NCBI GenBank assembly: GCA_023078685.1
Contig: JALGAS010000006.1
Span: forward strand, 1,426,001 to 1,490,000
Direction: 5' to 3'
Source of the DNA: Neopestalotiopsis rosae
Taxonomy: Eukaryota; Ascomycota; Sordariomycetes; Amphisphaeriales; Sporocadaceae
Length of the DNA stretch: 64,000 nucleotides
How positions within the stretch are numbered: position 1 is the first letter of the stretch; each line of letters begins with the position of its first letter. The notes beneath the pieces were generated by a model that was not told the origin of the DNA, did not search any database, and worked only from the letters and a program-made list of their open reading frames with translations. Position numbers and translations under genes: made by a program. Shown one piece after another: positions 1 to 11,584 of the stretch.

Positions 1-2348
1 AGGTGCGGTTAGTTATAGTAGAGCTGACAATGATCACCAGCCAGGTCATGTACCGGCTGGTCTGATCCGACTGGTCGGCAGCTGAAGTCTCGATAGTAAA
101 GCGAGCATGCACACAGTATCTTCAGCATGGTTTGCGTACGGCTACGTACGGGATTACAGGGTCACAGAAAAAGAGAGAAATCATCGTGTAATCCAGGCTG
201 TTAAGTATATAACCGCGCAAAGCTTCCCAAACCGTCTACTTGCATCTACACACCTCGACACAGTCTAACAGTGACAATAGCCGACTCAGGAGTCTGTCGC
301 TGTTCTCTTCCTGTTCCTGTTGCGCAAGATGTCGTCACTCCCGGAGCAGATATTGCGGGGTGAAGATCGTGGAAAAAAGATCAACTTGCACTGTATGCAG
401 TGTAGCAGCGACAAATGGCAGATCGGGGGACTCTGATGAGGGGTCCTCACCTGGTTTACCTGGCAAAGCCTGGCAAGTGTGACTGACTGACGAAACCGAC
501 GAGATCGATTCGTCGCTTCTCTGCAGCCCAGAACACTTGAGAACCCCTCGATGGGTGTGGGGTTGGTTTTCCCATGTGGGCACAATGATGCATGACAACG
601 CCGCTTATCCACATTTTCAAGGGCCCGTCGCTCCCAAGGGTACATACCATACATGCAAGAACAACTTATCATGAAAGATACCAAGAAAGATTCTGCAGAC
701 CAGCGAGAATCGTTCAAAGCAACACGTTTAAAGCGGCCCTTGTTGAGATGCACATTGTGTCTTCTAGAGTCGTATCTAATGGTCCGTTTTTCCCGGCCAA
801 ACATGTCCAAGCCAATGGAGCCACAGGTACCTGAAGTACCCTCCTGCTACATACCTTACCTCAAGTGTCAACATACATAAGCTCCCCGCGATGTTTCTTC
901 CGCGCGCTTTCACCTACTCAAGATCTGAGGCCTCCCTCATCAAACTACGGTAAACAGCACGCAAATAAAAGAAAAAGACCTCATATTGTAGCAACTGCCG
1001 GTTTGAAACTCGGATTACCAGAAGGAGAAGCACGACAATGCATACAGTCCATTACTTCCACTGACCGCTTCAGAGAAGCCGTAGAGGTGCCAGCCTAATG
1101 CATCGTGATCAATCAATCAATAACCACAATGGAGCAGGTATGGATGCAGTGTATAGTGGTGCTTCACACACATGGGGCATTCCCGTTCAATATTCATTTC
1201 CTTCCCATAGGGGAAAGCTGCCCAATTACAACCCAGCAATTACCCGGGCATGTATTTTGGAAGGTATCCTCACGTACCTGTCGGATCAAGCTTCCCAGGT
1301 AGTCCATAGACCCCACGATGGTTCTCGCAAAAAAACTGACCGTCAGATGACGACCCAAAATGACTTTTTTACCATTGGACTTTACAACGTTGTCACGGAC
1401 ACTGTACTGTGGCTCTACTATACATAGTACATTGGAACGGGACAGAGTTTGTTCAGGGCAAATCTTGGCAACGAAGCTCGCCCGAGATGCCGGATCTGTC
1501 GCTAAAAACAAGTGTTTACGACTTTTCTTTTGTTTTTCTTCAAGAATCATGGTCAATTGGATCGAAGCAAATTGGGATGCATTACACCAGATGCCGGGTC
1601 TTGATTTTCTCGAAACATACTGCGACTGACCCATTCATTGCCAGACGTTGTTTACCATGTACAACAAAAAAAGGGGAAGAGTCACTTGATGATTTGGGGG
1701 TGAACCTGGGACCTTGAACGGTGCGTGGGCGCCATAGCACGCATATAGCAACCAGCCTAGCATCGCCTAACCCCGCCAAAAGGGAACAAGTTTTGGGCAT
1801 ACGGCAGGGCTGGGCCATTTGAGGCGCAGACCCGCGGCCCCTAGTTGCCCAAGTTCATGGTTGTACATGTAGGGATGATGACACCTTCAGAGGAAGCTTT
1901 GAGGTACTCCACAGGTAGCCGGATTCATGACATTGCATCTGGATTTTAGCAGAAGTTTTGTGTTGTTCTTTGCTCTGTGGATGCAGACGCGATTGGTATC
2001 GAGACTCGGGCGGGATACTTGACAAGTACTCGATTAACACTTTTGCATTGCTGGCATCCATGAATTGCAAATGTTGATTGCGGGCCCCAGCGGTTGCTCA
2101 AACTGCTTGTGGCCTGGGCCAAAATACCTACACTATACTACTCAAGGTACCGTATCCAATGTACGCAACCCAACAGTCATCAATGATTCGCCATTGGGGG
2201 AGATCTAGGTCGTGCAGAGACGCAATCGTGGGGTCGATGCTCACCTGAGCACATAATAGCTGTTACCAGAAGCATCCCTGTTCGAGTTGCCCGTTGCTGT
2301 AGCTAAAAGGTACCGTCATGACATCGCAATGGCAATGCTCGGCAATAC

Positions 2349-2366
2349 TGTGTGTGTGTGTGTGTG
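2349..2366. repeat. (TG)9 dinucleotide microsatellite
   Basis: Nine uninterrupted TG units in intergenic DNA. This is a simple repeat with no visible link to a gene and is likely polymorphic between strains. Confidence 0.9.
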
Positions 2367-3581
2367 CTTGCTGCTGATGCTATCCCTGGCTCAACTTGAT
2401 TTTCCCCTTCGTCAGAAGAAAGACCTTGGTGGAACGTATTAAAATCGATCTGCTGCCCACGAGGTTTCACTGCTTGTGATCTTACCAAAGCTTCTTGAAA
2501 CAAGAACTTCTTTTCCAATTACACCTCGATTTGCTTGTCCATAACTTCTTTCTCTGCGTTCCAACATCTTTAACACGCAGCTTCTCATTTCGCCCAAGAA
2601 TCTCATCAAATTTGCTGCGATTCACCAAAAGACGAAATTCATTACAAGCATTTTTGTTTGACTTTCTTACAGCGGCTCAGAGAGATCCGACAAAAGCCGC
2701 CAAGTTTGTGTCAATTCCCAAAACTACGTTTGACACAACGCCACGAGCCAATTCACGAACTCCTTGTAAGTTGAGCAGACGAGACAATTGCTATTTACAC
2801 GCGATGTCGGGTTCAGGTCATATACTTTCTCCTGATTTTGCTTGGCTGGGGATTTGTATTATTTGCACATCCTAGAGCAAAATTGGTGGGAAGAAGGCCG
2901 TCGTCGAGGTCGCTCTTACTGCTGCTACGTACCTTGTCAAAACTGGGTGTTAGTCACCAGTCAGCGGCAGCAGAAGCAGAAGCAGCAGGAACTGACACAG
3001 CGGATCGACATGATTCCTTGCCCGCGGAAGCAAAGTTTTGTCCCAGCAAGCTTCATTGTTCCCTCGCAATGCAATCCCAGCTTGCATGATTCGTTCGCCT
3101 GGACGGCCTGTTATCTTTGCGCATTGGTTCTTTTACAAATGCTTATCAGTCGTTTCTTGTCATACTGTGGCCCTTATGCTAACTTGACCTCTCTCCATTT
3201 TGAAGCCTGTCCGTTCGCAGACTAAAAAGAGAAGGGAAAAACGAAGCCAAGCAAGGCCAGTTTTGTTTTTAACTCAGCTTATCTCGTCGACCTGCCATAC
3301 GAGAGACTTGTACCGATTTCAGCTCGGACACGCCAGACAGATACTTTTACAAAAGAGCCCAGAAAAAAAGCTCTGAACACAGACCTCGTGGCCTTTGATG
3401 CGGTGTGTACCTATGCCCCCCGATAGCACTTATCTTGCAACCTGATTTGCCGTTTCCCCTGTTGTCTCCAGCCAATACCAGCAGAGCCAATGTGCATTTT
3501 GACTTTTTGCTCCTGGCATACGAACTGCACCACAGCTGGAACCAATTGATCCTTTAATGGGTACAGCTTAAATAGTCACGT

Positions 3582-3821
3582 ATGGGGCACTTCTATCGTC
3601 AGCTTCTGTTCTTTTATTCCGCTGCAAGCTTCACTTTTGTTGTTGGTCATGCAAGTTTTTGCTGTTTCACTGACTTATACGGGCCGGCGTTTTTAGGTCA
3701 CAGCTTTCCTCGTTTGACGTCAGTTACATCATCGAGATCTTCGAGCCCGGCATTTGACCACCACATACCCGGTCACCCCTTGTTTGTTCGTTTTCTCGCA
3801 ACAACAACAATAACAACTTAA
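3582..3821 (+). other. Possible upstream ORF in the AIM21 leader
   Basis: An ATG at 3582 opens 79 codons that stop at 3821, 31 bases before the AIM21 start codon at 3853. The product, rich in F, S and T, resembles nothing I recognise. If transcription begins upstream of 3582, this would be a uORF that could lower AIM21 translation. The transcription start is unknown, so it may simply be promoter sequence. Confidence 0.25.
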
Positions 3822-3852
3822 ACTTTCTAAAACCCAAAAAAATATCACATCA

Positions 3853-6633
3853 ATGTCAACCGCCGCGACAATGCAGCAACCACCCGTAATTCCCCCTCGT
3901 CCCTCGAGGAGTCAGGAAAAGGACACTGGCGCTTCCGTACCGACCGTTCCCCCACGTCCCGCCAAACAGCGCTTCAACCGCTCCATCTCGCCCAACCCGG
4001 AACGATTTGCTCAGTCCCCCCTCAATGAGCCTCCCTTTGCGCCCAAGAGCCCCGGACGCCGTACTTCGGGCAACACACTGGGCGTAGACCCCATTGAGCG
4101 TCCCGGCAGTGTCACTATTCCGTCCATTGGACAGGAGGGTCAGGAGTACGCCGCAGTCACTGACGAGCTCAACTCGTCTTCCGAAGGCCAGGACACTGCC
4201 TCGCCCGAACAGACTAGAACCGTTGGCGAGGATGTCAAGCTGCATGCTCCCAAGCCCAAGCTGGCACAGGAAGCTGCCATCCAGAGAGTTGCTGCCGTCA
4301 CCCGCACCGACTCTGAAAAGGCTGCATCCTTTGGCATTGGCCGCCCCAGCAGCGAGGACCCGTACCCCAGGACTTTGAAGAAGAAGGCTAGCACCACCAG
4401 TCAATTGTCCCACGACAGCCACATGGACGATGAGCACGGCATTCCTGAGATCGGTGTACGAGTTCCGCTGCTTGGCAATGCTGGCGATATCCAGGCTCCC
4501 ACCCCTGGACCTGGTGCCACTGGTACTCCCGATGCCACGAGGCCACGCCACCACTCTAGGAAATCGAGTGGACGTGGATTCGGTCACTTGCCTCCTGACA
4601 GCTACGGCTTGCACGGACACGGTGTCGAACACACCGACAAGCTGGAGAAGGCTTACTACGAAAAGCACCCAGAGGCCAAGAAGCACGACCTCTACAACCA
4701 CCATCTGCACGATCGTGTCAAGGACTATTCCATGAGCAGTGAGGATCTGAACAAGCTTGTTCGCGACAGCGCCAGTCGAGGAGCTGGTTCTGGTAATTAT
4801 GTCCCCCAGAGAACTTTGGAGTACGTCTAACCCGTTTTAGGTACATCTGAATACGTTGGGACTCCCAGCGAACAGGTTGGTTTCTATGCTACTGAGGAGT
4901 ACACCTCTCGCATGTCCTCGCCGCGCCCACCTTCTGCTGCCTCTAAGCGTCAGTCGGGCCACTACGACTCGCCCCTGAAGGTCGCGAGCACGCCTGGCAT
5001 TTCGGTGTCCGGTACCGATGGCCAGCAAGAAGAGGTTGTAGATGATGATGAAGAGGAGGAAGACGACGGCGTCATTCACGTTGACGATCCCGCACACCGC
5101 AAGGGTTTTGCCAAGTACGGCAATGCTCAGAATGTGGTTGGGGACGCAACTGATGACTATGATGCTCCAATTCTCGCCTCTGATGAGGTTGCCAAGGGCC
5201 CATCTCCTTACTATGATACTCCTGCCGTCGAGCCTGGACCGGAGCGCCGCGGCAGCACTTACGAGATGGAGCGTCCCAAGAGCAGACCTAATAGCCGCCC
5301 ATCCAGTGTCTACAGTCCACCTCTCCCGGAGCTGCGTTCAACTCCTCTGAACGATGTCGAAGAGTATGAGCCGCTTCCTTTCCGAGAAAGCGAGAAGAAG
5401 GCTGCCGCTGCTGCCAAGCTCAAGGAACACCGTCAACGCTTCCCCAGTCGTGACATCTGGGAAGACGCCCCCGACAGTGTGCACGGCACTGCCGAGGTGT
5501 CTACCCCAGAGCCGACGGGCGCCTTTGAAAGGCCAGAAGAGTCAGTTTCTGATATTGTGCCCCGTGAGGGCGAGACGGCAGCTCAAGCTTTCGCTCGCCG
5601 ACAAGAAGAGCTCGCCGAAGCAGAGGACCGCAGTCCCGACAGTTTCTTGCGAAACAAGTCAAAGTCGCGTCCCAAGTCGTGGGCTGAGGCACAGCCTCAC
5701 CTGGCCAAAGAAATGAACGCTCCTACCAGGCCGACCATGGGCCAGCGTTTCCCGAGTCGTGATGTCTGGGAAGATACGCCTGACTCGCTGCGCCTAGAGA
5801 CGACTGTTTCCACCCCACAGTCTGATAAGGACCCGCAGTCTGCCACTGGTGAGGGAGACGTGAGCCCAGTGGAGAAGCACGAAAAGCCGGCAATACCCGC
5901 TAGACCTACAAAGAAACACTCTGGCGATGATAAGCCCACTATTCCGGACCGTCCAAAGCCTCAAATCCCTGCTCGCCCGGCCAAGGCTGCTGAGACTAAG
6001 GACGCTGAAGCCGCGCCAAGACAGAAGCCAGCAGTGCCGGCTCGACCGTTGGGTGGAAAGATTGCGGCTCTACAAGCTGGGTTCATGTCCGACCTTAACA
6101 AGCGTCTCCAACTTGGGCCCTCTGCACCTAAGAAGGAAGAGCCCAAAGAGGAAGAAGTAGCCGAGGAGAAGGAAAAGGCACCTCTCGCAGATGCACGAAA
6201 GGGACGCGCTCGGGGTCCACAGCGCAGGGCTCCTACCAAGAGCTCCAGCCCGAGTGGTACAGCGCCCCCTGTGACCAACGGCCGACCTACTCTGTCCTTC
6301 TCGACCACTAGGACACTGTGGTGTATTGATGAGGAGGGTACCATGAGCGTGGAACAGGAGAACGAGCCTTCAACAGAAGAGTCGGTCCCAGTCGAGGAGC
6401 CGAAGCAAGCACAAGAGCCAATCAGGGAGACTCTGCAAGAGAGTAGCGAAGCGGCTGAAGAGAGTGAACCGAGTGAACCGGTCGAGCCCTCAACAACCAC
6501 GACGACAGAGACCAAGACGCTAGCCACTAATACTGCAGGTGATTCGATATTGGAGGAGACGATCGACAAAAAGCCGGAAGGAGATCAAGTTGCAAACGTG
6601 GAGGAAGTGAAGGACACCGTTGTTGATGCTTAA
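3853..6633 (+). CDS. AIM21: Aim21-like proline-rich cortical actin patch protein
   Basis: Homologue of yeast Aim21, a disordered protein of cortical actin patches that binds SH3 proteins and tempers actin assembly at endocytic sites (family knowledge). Two exons, 3853-4792 and 4841-6633, give about 910 residues. SH3-ligand motifs are visible at the N-terminus (VIPPRPSR, TVPPRPAK) and at about residues 660-718 (PAIPARP, QIPARP, PAVPARP). They run into the family signature near residues 720-740 (KIAALQAGF, then NKRLQLGP). The C-terminus is acidic and Glu-rich. Both exons lie in the same frame, but an in-frame TAA at 4828-4830 separates them. A 48-nt intron (donor GTAATT at 4793, branch TCTAAC, acceptor TTTTAG at 4840) removes it and restores a continuous protein, so a single gene is preferred over two. 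The ATG at 3853 is the first in the frame. Confidence 0.9.
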
Positions 6634-6911
6634 GGTTACTTACAATACCATCAGTGATAGCTGTGTTTTAACATTAGGATTACTATGCTTCAGTCAGCCG
6701 GTGACCAAGTTGACTGTTGATATTAAAAGAGGTGGAATTAAGAGATGAATCGTAGATCGTAGTGCCAGTATCTTGCTGCTTCGCCAATCCTTCACATTAC
6801 GTTGACCCTCATTCCTTTTTGGAACACCTTACTATAAGATTGTAGTTCTATTTGCTCAGCGAATATACAGATAGCGAAAAGAATTGAAAGACATTGCTGC
6901 ATCTATTCTGC

Positions 6912-8965
6912 TCAAAACATTTCCACAAATCGACCGGCTACTGGCCGCACCGGCTCCGATGGTGGCGGTGGCGGTTCTTGTGGCGGCATGGCACCGAGAA
7001 CAACGTATTTCACATAGTGCTGAATCTCCTCGGGAGTCTCGGGCGCCTCCTCGTGCGGTCCCTGATTACAGCCATTCTGGCACCGGGCAAGGGCCTGCTG
7101 CAGCGTGGGCCGGACGCGAGTGTGATAGGGCTCCTCGACGGCCGACATGAGCTGGCCGACAAACTGGCGAAAGTCGTACGAGATGTCGACATTGTTGCAA
7201 AAGGTCTTGTTGGCGTACGTGGCCATGAGGAGGCGCGGGCGGCCCTGGCCGGGTCCCCACCACTCCCAGAGCTGGTCGTGGTTTATCCAGGAGCAGCCTC
7301 TTTTTAGGGGGAGCTCGGGGCAGGCTAGGGTTGAAAGGATCTGTTCATGTTGTTAGCAGGATGTATCAGAATGCCTCGGTATCTCATCGAGAGAACGGGG
7401 TTAGGAGACAGGGAAAGTGACGAGTGTAAGCGGGTGATATGACGGGGTATCTGCTAAGGCTTTCGTGAGAGCCGACTGTATAGTTTCCTTTCAGAACGAA
7501 AGGCGAATTCGATGTAAGGGCTAGAGGAATTTGCGTGTCTTGATTGGTGGACATACTGAGCCTATGAAGTGAAGATTGCGATATACTCCAGGGCCATCCG
7601 AGTACGGCAGATCATCGTCTGGCGGCTTATACCCTGTGCGACCAAAGTCGATCAACTATATTCCTAATCGTGGTTAGAAAACCAGACTATTGAGCGAAGA
7701 GGATAGATAATATGGATGTTTTGTCTTCCTTTTCTCTCCCCCGAAGAGACATAGACATCCAATTTTCCTCATACCTTGATCAACGGAGTTATCTCATGTT
7801 CACTATCGGTGGGGTGAAGCAAGTCTAAGAGCATGTTAGGACCTTTGAGCGAGTTGTGCACCAATGTCCCCGGAGTGCCGGTTGAGGGTATCTTTTCTCG
7901 TGTTCCTGGTCCCAATGCGTCGGGATACGCCATTCCTATACACATGCGGATCACTTATGTATAATTATTAGTCAACAAGTTCCGTTCCATGGCCGGAAAA
8001 CCACGTGTATAGGAGACATGAAATTCTGCTTGAATTAAAAGCCAAGCACACAGAAGCAGAACACTGGGAATAATCTTACTGCAAAGCGCCAATCCCCATA
8101 ACAGACGAACTGGAGGTCGCACTCCGTGGTGAATGGAAGCATCATTAAACCGATTCCGCAGCGTCCCCAGGTCACCCAGGGGCAGATATTCGAGAATAAG
8201 ACACGCAATCCAACGCTTGGTTCCCGAGGCATCAAAGCCATTCGCCACGGGGATCATGCCCCGGAAGCTCTCGTGCTCCTCGACCGTGAGGACTTTATCG
8301 TGAACGGGGTCGTGGTCCTCGGCCGGCGTCGCGGCGGGCGCCCGGGCGCCGTTGTTGGGGTCGGCCGCCTCCTGCTCGGCCGCGCCCTGCGCCAGCAGGT
8401 AGCTGATGTTGCAGAAGCGGATAAAGTGCTCGCTGCCGTTGAATACGCGCAGCCAGCGGGCTTCGTTGCGTAAATGTGCGTCGCTTTCGTCCTTGCCCGC
8501 GGAGCCGAGTGAGAATTTTATGAGGTACTTGTCGAAATGTTCGGTCCCTGTACTTTTTTCACCTGCTCCAACACTGCTGCTACTGCTACTACTAGAGGTT
8601 GACGCCGCACGACTACCGACACCAGCCGGCCGCGGTCCCAACGTCGCCGGGACACGCCGGAGCGCAGGCCGAGGCTTGGTGGCGCGGAAAACGCCCGTGG
8701 CGCCGTGGTTGCCGTCGCCTACTGATTTCTCAAACTTGAGATCGTACCGGGACTCGAAAAAGGTCTGAACGGTCGTGCAGCGGCGCTGCATGTATGAAAT
8801 ATCCTCGGCCTCGGATCGCGCGGTCCGAGGGGCTGGGGCGGCTTGCGCCATGGCCTTGTCCCAGTTTCGGTGTGCCTGTCGGAGCTGGTGCTCGGCGACG
8901 AGGTTTCGAACGCGGTCGGGGATGAGCTTTTTTGCTGAGCGACTTAATCTATTCGAGAAGGACAT
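6912..8965 (-). CDS. Fungal kinase-like protein A (probable pseudokinase)
   Basis: Kinase-fold protein of a fungal-specific group, rebuilt from four exons: 8965-8080, 7953-7775, 7655-7557 and 7340-6912 (about 530 residues; all phases close). A glycine-rich loop is seen at residues 82-91 (VGDGNHGATG), a beta3-type lysine at K150 (YLIKFSL), a Ser-rich linker at 122-131, the catalytic-loop region at 328-335 and a DFG motif at 358-360. The catalytic loop reads HNSLKGPN, so the HRD aspartate is replaced by serine (S330) while Asn335 and the DFG aspartate remain. That suggests weak or no phosphotransfer, which is inference. The C-terminus is Pro-rich. Kinase-like gene B at 32183-33824 is a paralogue with introns at the same three places. 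Exon 1 is GC-rich. Substrate and role are unknown. Confidence 0.82.
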
Positions 8966-9765
8966 TTGAATATTTAATTGGCTTTTTTCTTATCTTTACA
9001 CAGAGGGTATCTCATAAAGCTGAGAGTTTCGAGTCGTGGACATAATGTGTGAGGTCCATATAGCAATGACGATATACTTTTTGACTGATTGAGATTTAAA
9101 ATTGGCGATGCTGCAGAATTTCGCCTTACCAAGTACCATACTCTAAATTCCTGAAATCAGGGCAACGCATCACTTCCTAGCACTGAAGTCTCTTCTCGTA
9201 CGGCGAGACTCGCTAATTGCATTGTGGTTAGGTCTTTGTGCAGACAAAGGACCGGGAAAGGCGCCCATAATGTTCAGCAATTGCCGAATGCGGACAATCT
9301 ATTGCAGTCAACATGACTGGTCAAGCGGACAAAGAGCTTCTTCTTCAACTCAACATAGATGTTTTACTCCGATCATCTGACCCGGGCAAGTCCAGTAGGC
9401 ATATTGATACGTTTGTGTGCAAAGCCCCAGGGAGAACCGCTACGGAATCTAGAGAACGATATTGATAATGCGTACCAGTTTCAGTTGACGCTCTCAATGA
9501 AAGAGAGCGTCCGACCTCATATGTAAAGATACCTAGCGAACAAACGCATCGAAAAGAATGGTATAGCGGCTTGGACGATACGCCTAGAAGGGCTTGAGCT
9601 GAGGCACAATCGGACTGAGAAATACTGTTACCATAAAGGCATAAAGGGAGTCCCAATGTGCTTCTATTTGTTGGTCCAGCGACCAGAAACATAATTACTT
9701 TAAATTGTTCTTCATCATTCGCAATGACTAAAAGGAAAAGAAGAAGAAAAAGTGAAAGAAAGGGA

Positions 9766-9804
<39 letters not shown>

Positions 9805-9884
9805 GGATCTATGATACGATGGTATCGATCCCCCACCCGGCATCAGAGGAACGATGTGTCGAATGTTGTGTTACTCTCTTGTGG
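8966..9884. other. Intergenic region with purine/poly-G tract
   Basis: This lies between the start of kinase-like gene A and the stop codon of the membrane-protein gene. No supported gene was found. It contains the 36-base G-run at 9768-9803; any reading frame crossing it merely encodes poly-Gly or poly-Pro and is an artefact of the repeat. Confidence 0.6.
9730..9803 (+). repeat. Purine tract ending in a 36-base G homopolymer
   Basis: The + strand from 9730 is A/G only apart from one T at 9753, and it ends with 36 consecutive G residues at 9768-9803. Such runs can form G-quadruplexes and are hard to replicate and to sequence, so the true length may differ. It sits about 80 bases downstream of the membrane-protein stop codon. 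Confidence 0.9.
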
Positions 9885-11584
9885 CTATCTTGTATGCGAT
9901 CTGTTGGGAGTAGAGAAATTTGAAAGCTTGTACTCGTTCTGTACAACCGGTCGTACACATCCAGCACAATACATTGCCGCTTTGTCCTTTTTCTCGAGAC
10001 TCCACGTGGCGACGAACTTCAAAATTGACCAAGCCGTCGTCAAAAAGACCAGATCGGCGAGGATGATGGCCACTATCAGTGATCCTGTTGATTTCAATTC
10101 TGGTACTTGGCAAATGTACTGGACGTAAAAGGTCGAGGGGCGCACACCCAAGTCGCGAGACATGCCGTCGCTGGTGAGATTGTCAAAGCTACTGCTTGCG
10201 TAGTCCGGATTGAGCGTACCATAGTTGTGATCATGCTGGAAGTCTTTGGTGTACATCTGAAAAACGTCAGGATCGCTCGCCAGTGTCGACACGTTCTGAC
10301 CGAGGTCAGACATGATGAAAGAATAAAAGGATTTCCCAAAGGCGTCGTCCTGTATGGACATATTTGGATAAGCGGCCGATTCTTTCCAATCTGTCACGCT
10401 TCGCTCAGTATTGAATACTTCGCGTCCGGTCTTTAGATATATGTACGATGCCCAGGTGAAGTAGTAACTGCTGGTTATATCGTGGCAGGATTCATTCCTT
10501 TCGAAAGCTAAATAGTTGCAACGTGTTAGCGAGGCTGCTCGTGGTAGAATTGTTTTTGTAACCTGCATTGATAGCCCTTCATGAGAACACCTCCTTCATG
10601 TTCCACGTGTGATATTGAGTCAAGTATAGTCGCTGCGTCGACCGCGTAATATTTCCTTGCACATATCAGTACCCCTAAAAGGGGGGAAGATGCGGGTCAT
10701 CCCGGACTTTGGCCACGTACAGAAGTGCCCACGACCACCACAACGAGGGGTCACTGGAGTGATTCACTTGCAGGACGGGCCAAGTTTGTGTTGGATCAAA
10801 GTTGGCACGAAGCTGGAATGTAGAGACTGTCGAATCATGAACTGTTTGGCATATCACAACCCCCTGGCAAAGTATTAATTGTGGACAATGGAAGAAAGCC
10901 TCCTGCATGTAGCCAACTGACAGAATGGGTATACATACAGATAAATACGGGTTCCATGCTGCCCGTGCTAGGGATAGGGCGTCCCGGTCTTCCAGGCTCT
11001 CAAAGATCATTTCAATCACGTTTAGGGTGCAGTTCTGTATAGGATTGCTTGAGTAGACGATGACTGGAGCTGTGGTGTCGTTATCAGACCCAATATCTCT
11101 CTGCTTGACCCATTCCAATTCGTAGCTCAAGGCAAGTTTATCCGTGTACATTGCTGATTGCCAATCAGCTTGCATTCTCGCACGATAGCAGTATTTTATG
11201 GTGTGTTTACTTTGACCAACTTGGAGTGACGCAGGCTCACACTTTGTAGAAGGCTGTCATTTAGTTTAGCTTCACGGCAAGTAAACGTAGAATTGATTAG
11301 GCCAGGTACCCTGTCCACAATGTTGAAAGGGCTGCGGTCGAACCAGTGCTTCGTTGAGGACGTCTCGTTGAAATCTGTTGTGTAAACGACCCTTGGTGAC
11401 TCGGGTCAGCACCTATTACCCTTGAAGCATGATCTGAGACAAACTTAAGATTATATCCTGTCACCGCTACATTGAGCGTCGAAAATATTGCGGTTAAGAC
11501 GATGCCGCCAAGAATTGCTGTCCAAGTGAACCACTTGTGTGGATATTCTCGCTCCAGCGCGTACGACAGTTTGGGCTGCCACAT
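9885..11584 (-). CDS. Two-pass membrane protein of a fungal expanded family
   Basis: I recognise the pattern of a large, unnamed ascomycete family: a short N-terminus with a YPHKWFTWT-type motif, one membrane segment, a long glycosylatable loop and a second membrane segment near the C-terminus. The best model has six exons: 11584-11445, 11391-11243, 11168-10939, 10863-10721, 10655-10563 and 10497-9885. It totals 1368 nt (455 residues) and every junction closes in frame. Exon 3 could start at 11153 instead. Membrane segments are at about residues 22-44 (ILGGIVLTAIFSTLN) and near residues 395-420 (LIVAIILADLVFLTTAW). The loop holds several Asn-X-Ser/Thr sites and paired cysteines. The DAATILDSISH and SCHDITSSYYFTW blocks look conserved. 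Function is unknown. It neighbours other accessory genes. Confidence 0.75.

Larger units (their letters stand above)
1..3852. other. Gene-poor upstream region of AIM21
   Basis: No open reading frame here shows a recognisable domain, conserved motif or believable exon structure; the open stretches are short and overlap on both strands. The last 1 kb or so is probably the promoter and leader of AIM21, being pyrimidine-rich with A-rich stretches just before the start codon. A (TG)9 run lies at 2349-2366. A short upstream reading frame at 3582-3821 is listed separately. Confidence 0.5.

Noticed and set aside
3856..4710. 284-codon open frame opposite AIM21 exon 1
   Set aside because: Composition is low-complexity and mirrors the Pro/Ser-rich sense strand; no signature was seen.
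4821..4840. A 20-nt intron with GTACGT donor and TTTTAG acceptor in AIM21
   Set aside because: Far too short for spliceosomal removal and it breaks the frame (TGA follows at once); the 48-nt intron using the same branch and acceptor restores the protein.
9345..10128. Reading frames crossing the poly-G tract (poly-Gly or poly-Pro products)
   Set aside because: Open only because a homopolymer contains no stop codons; no other support.
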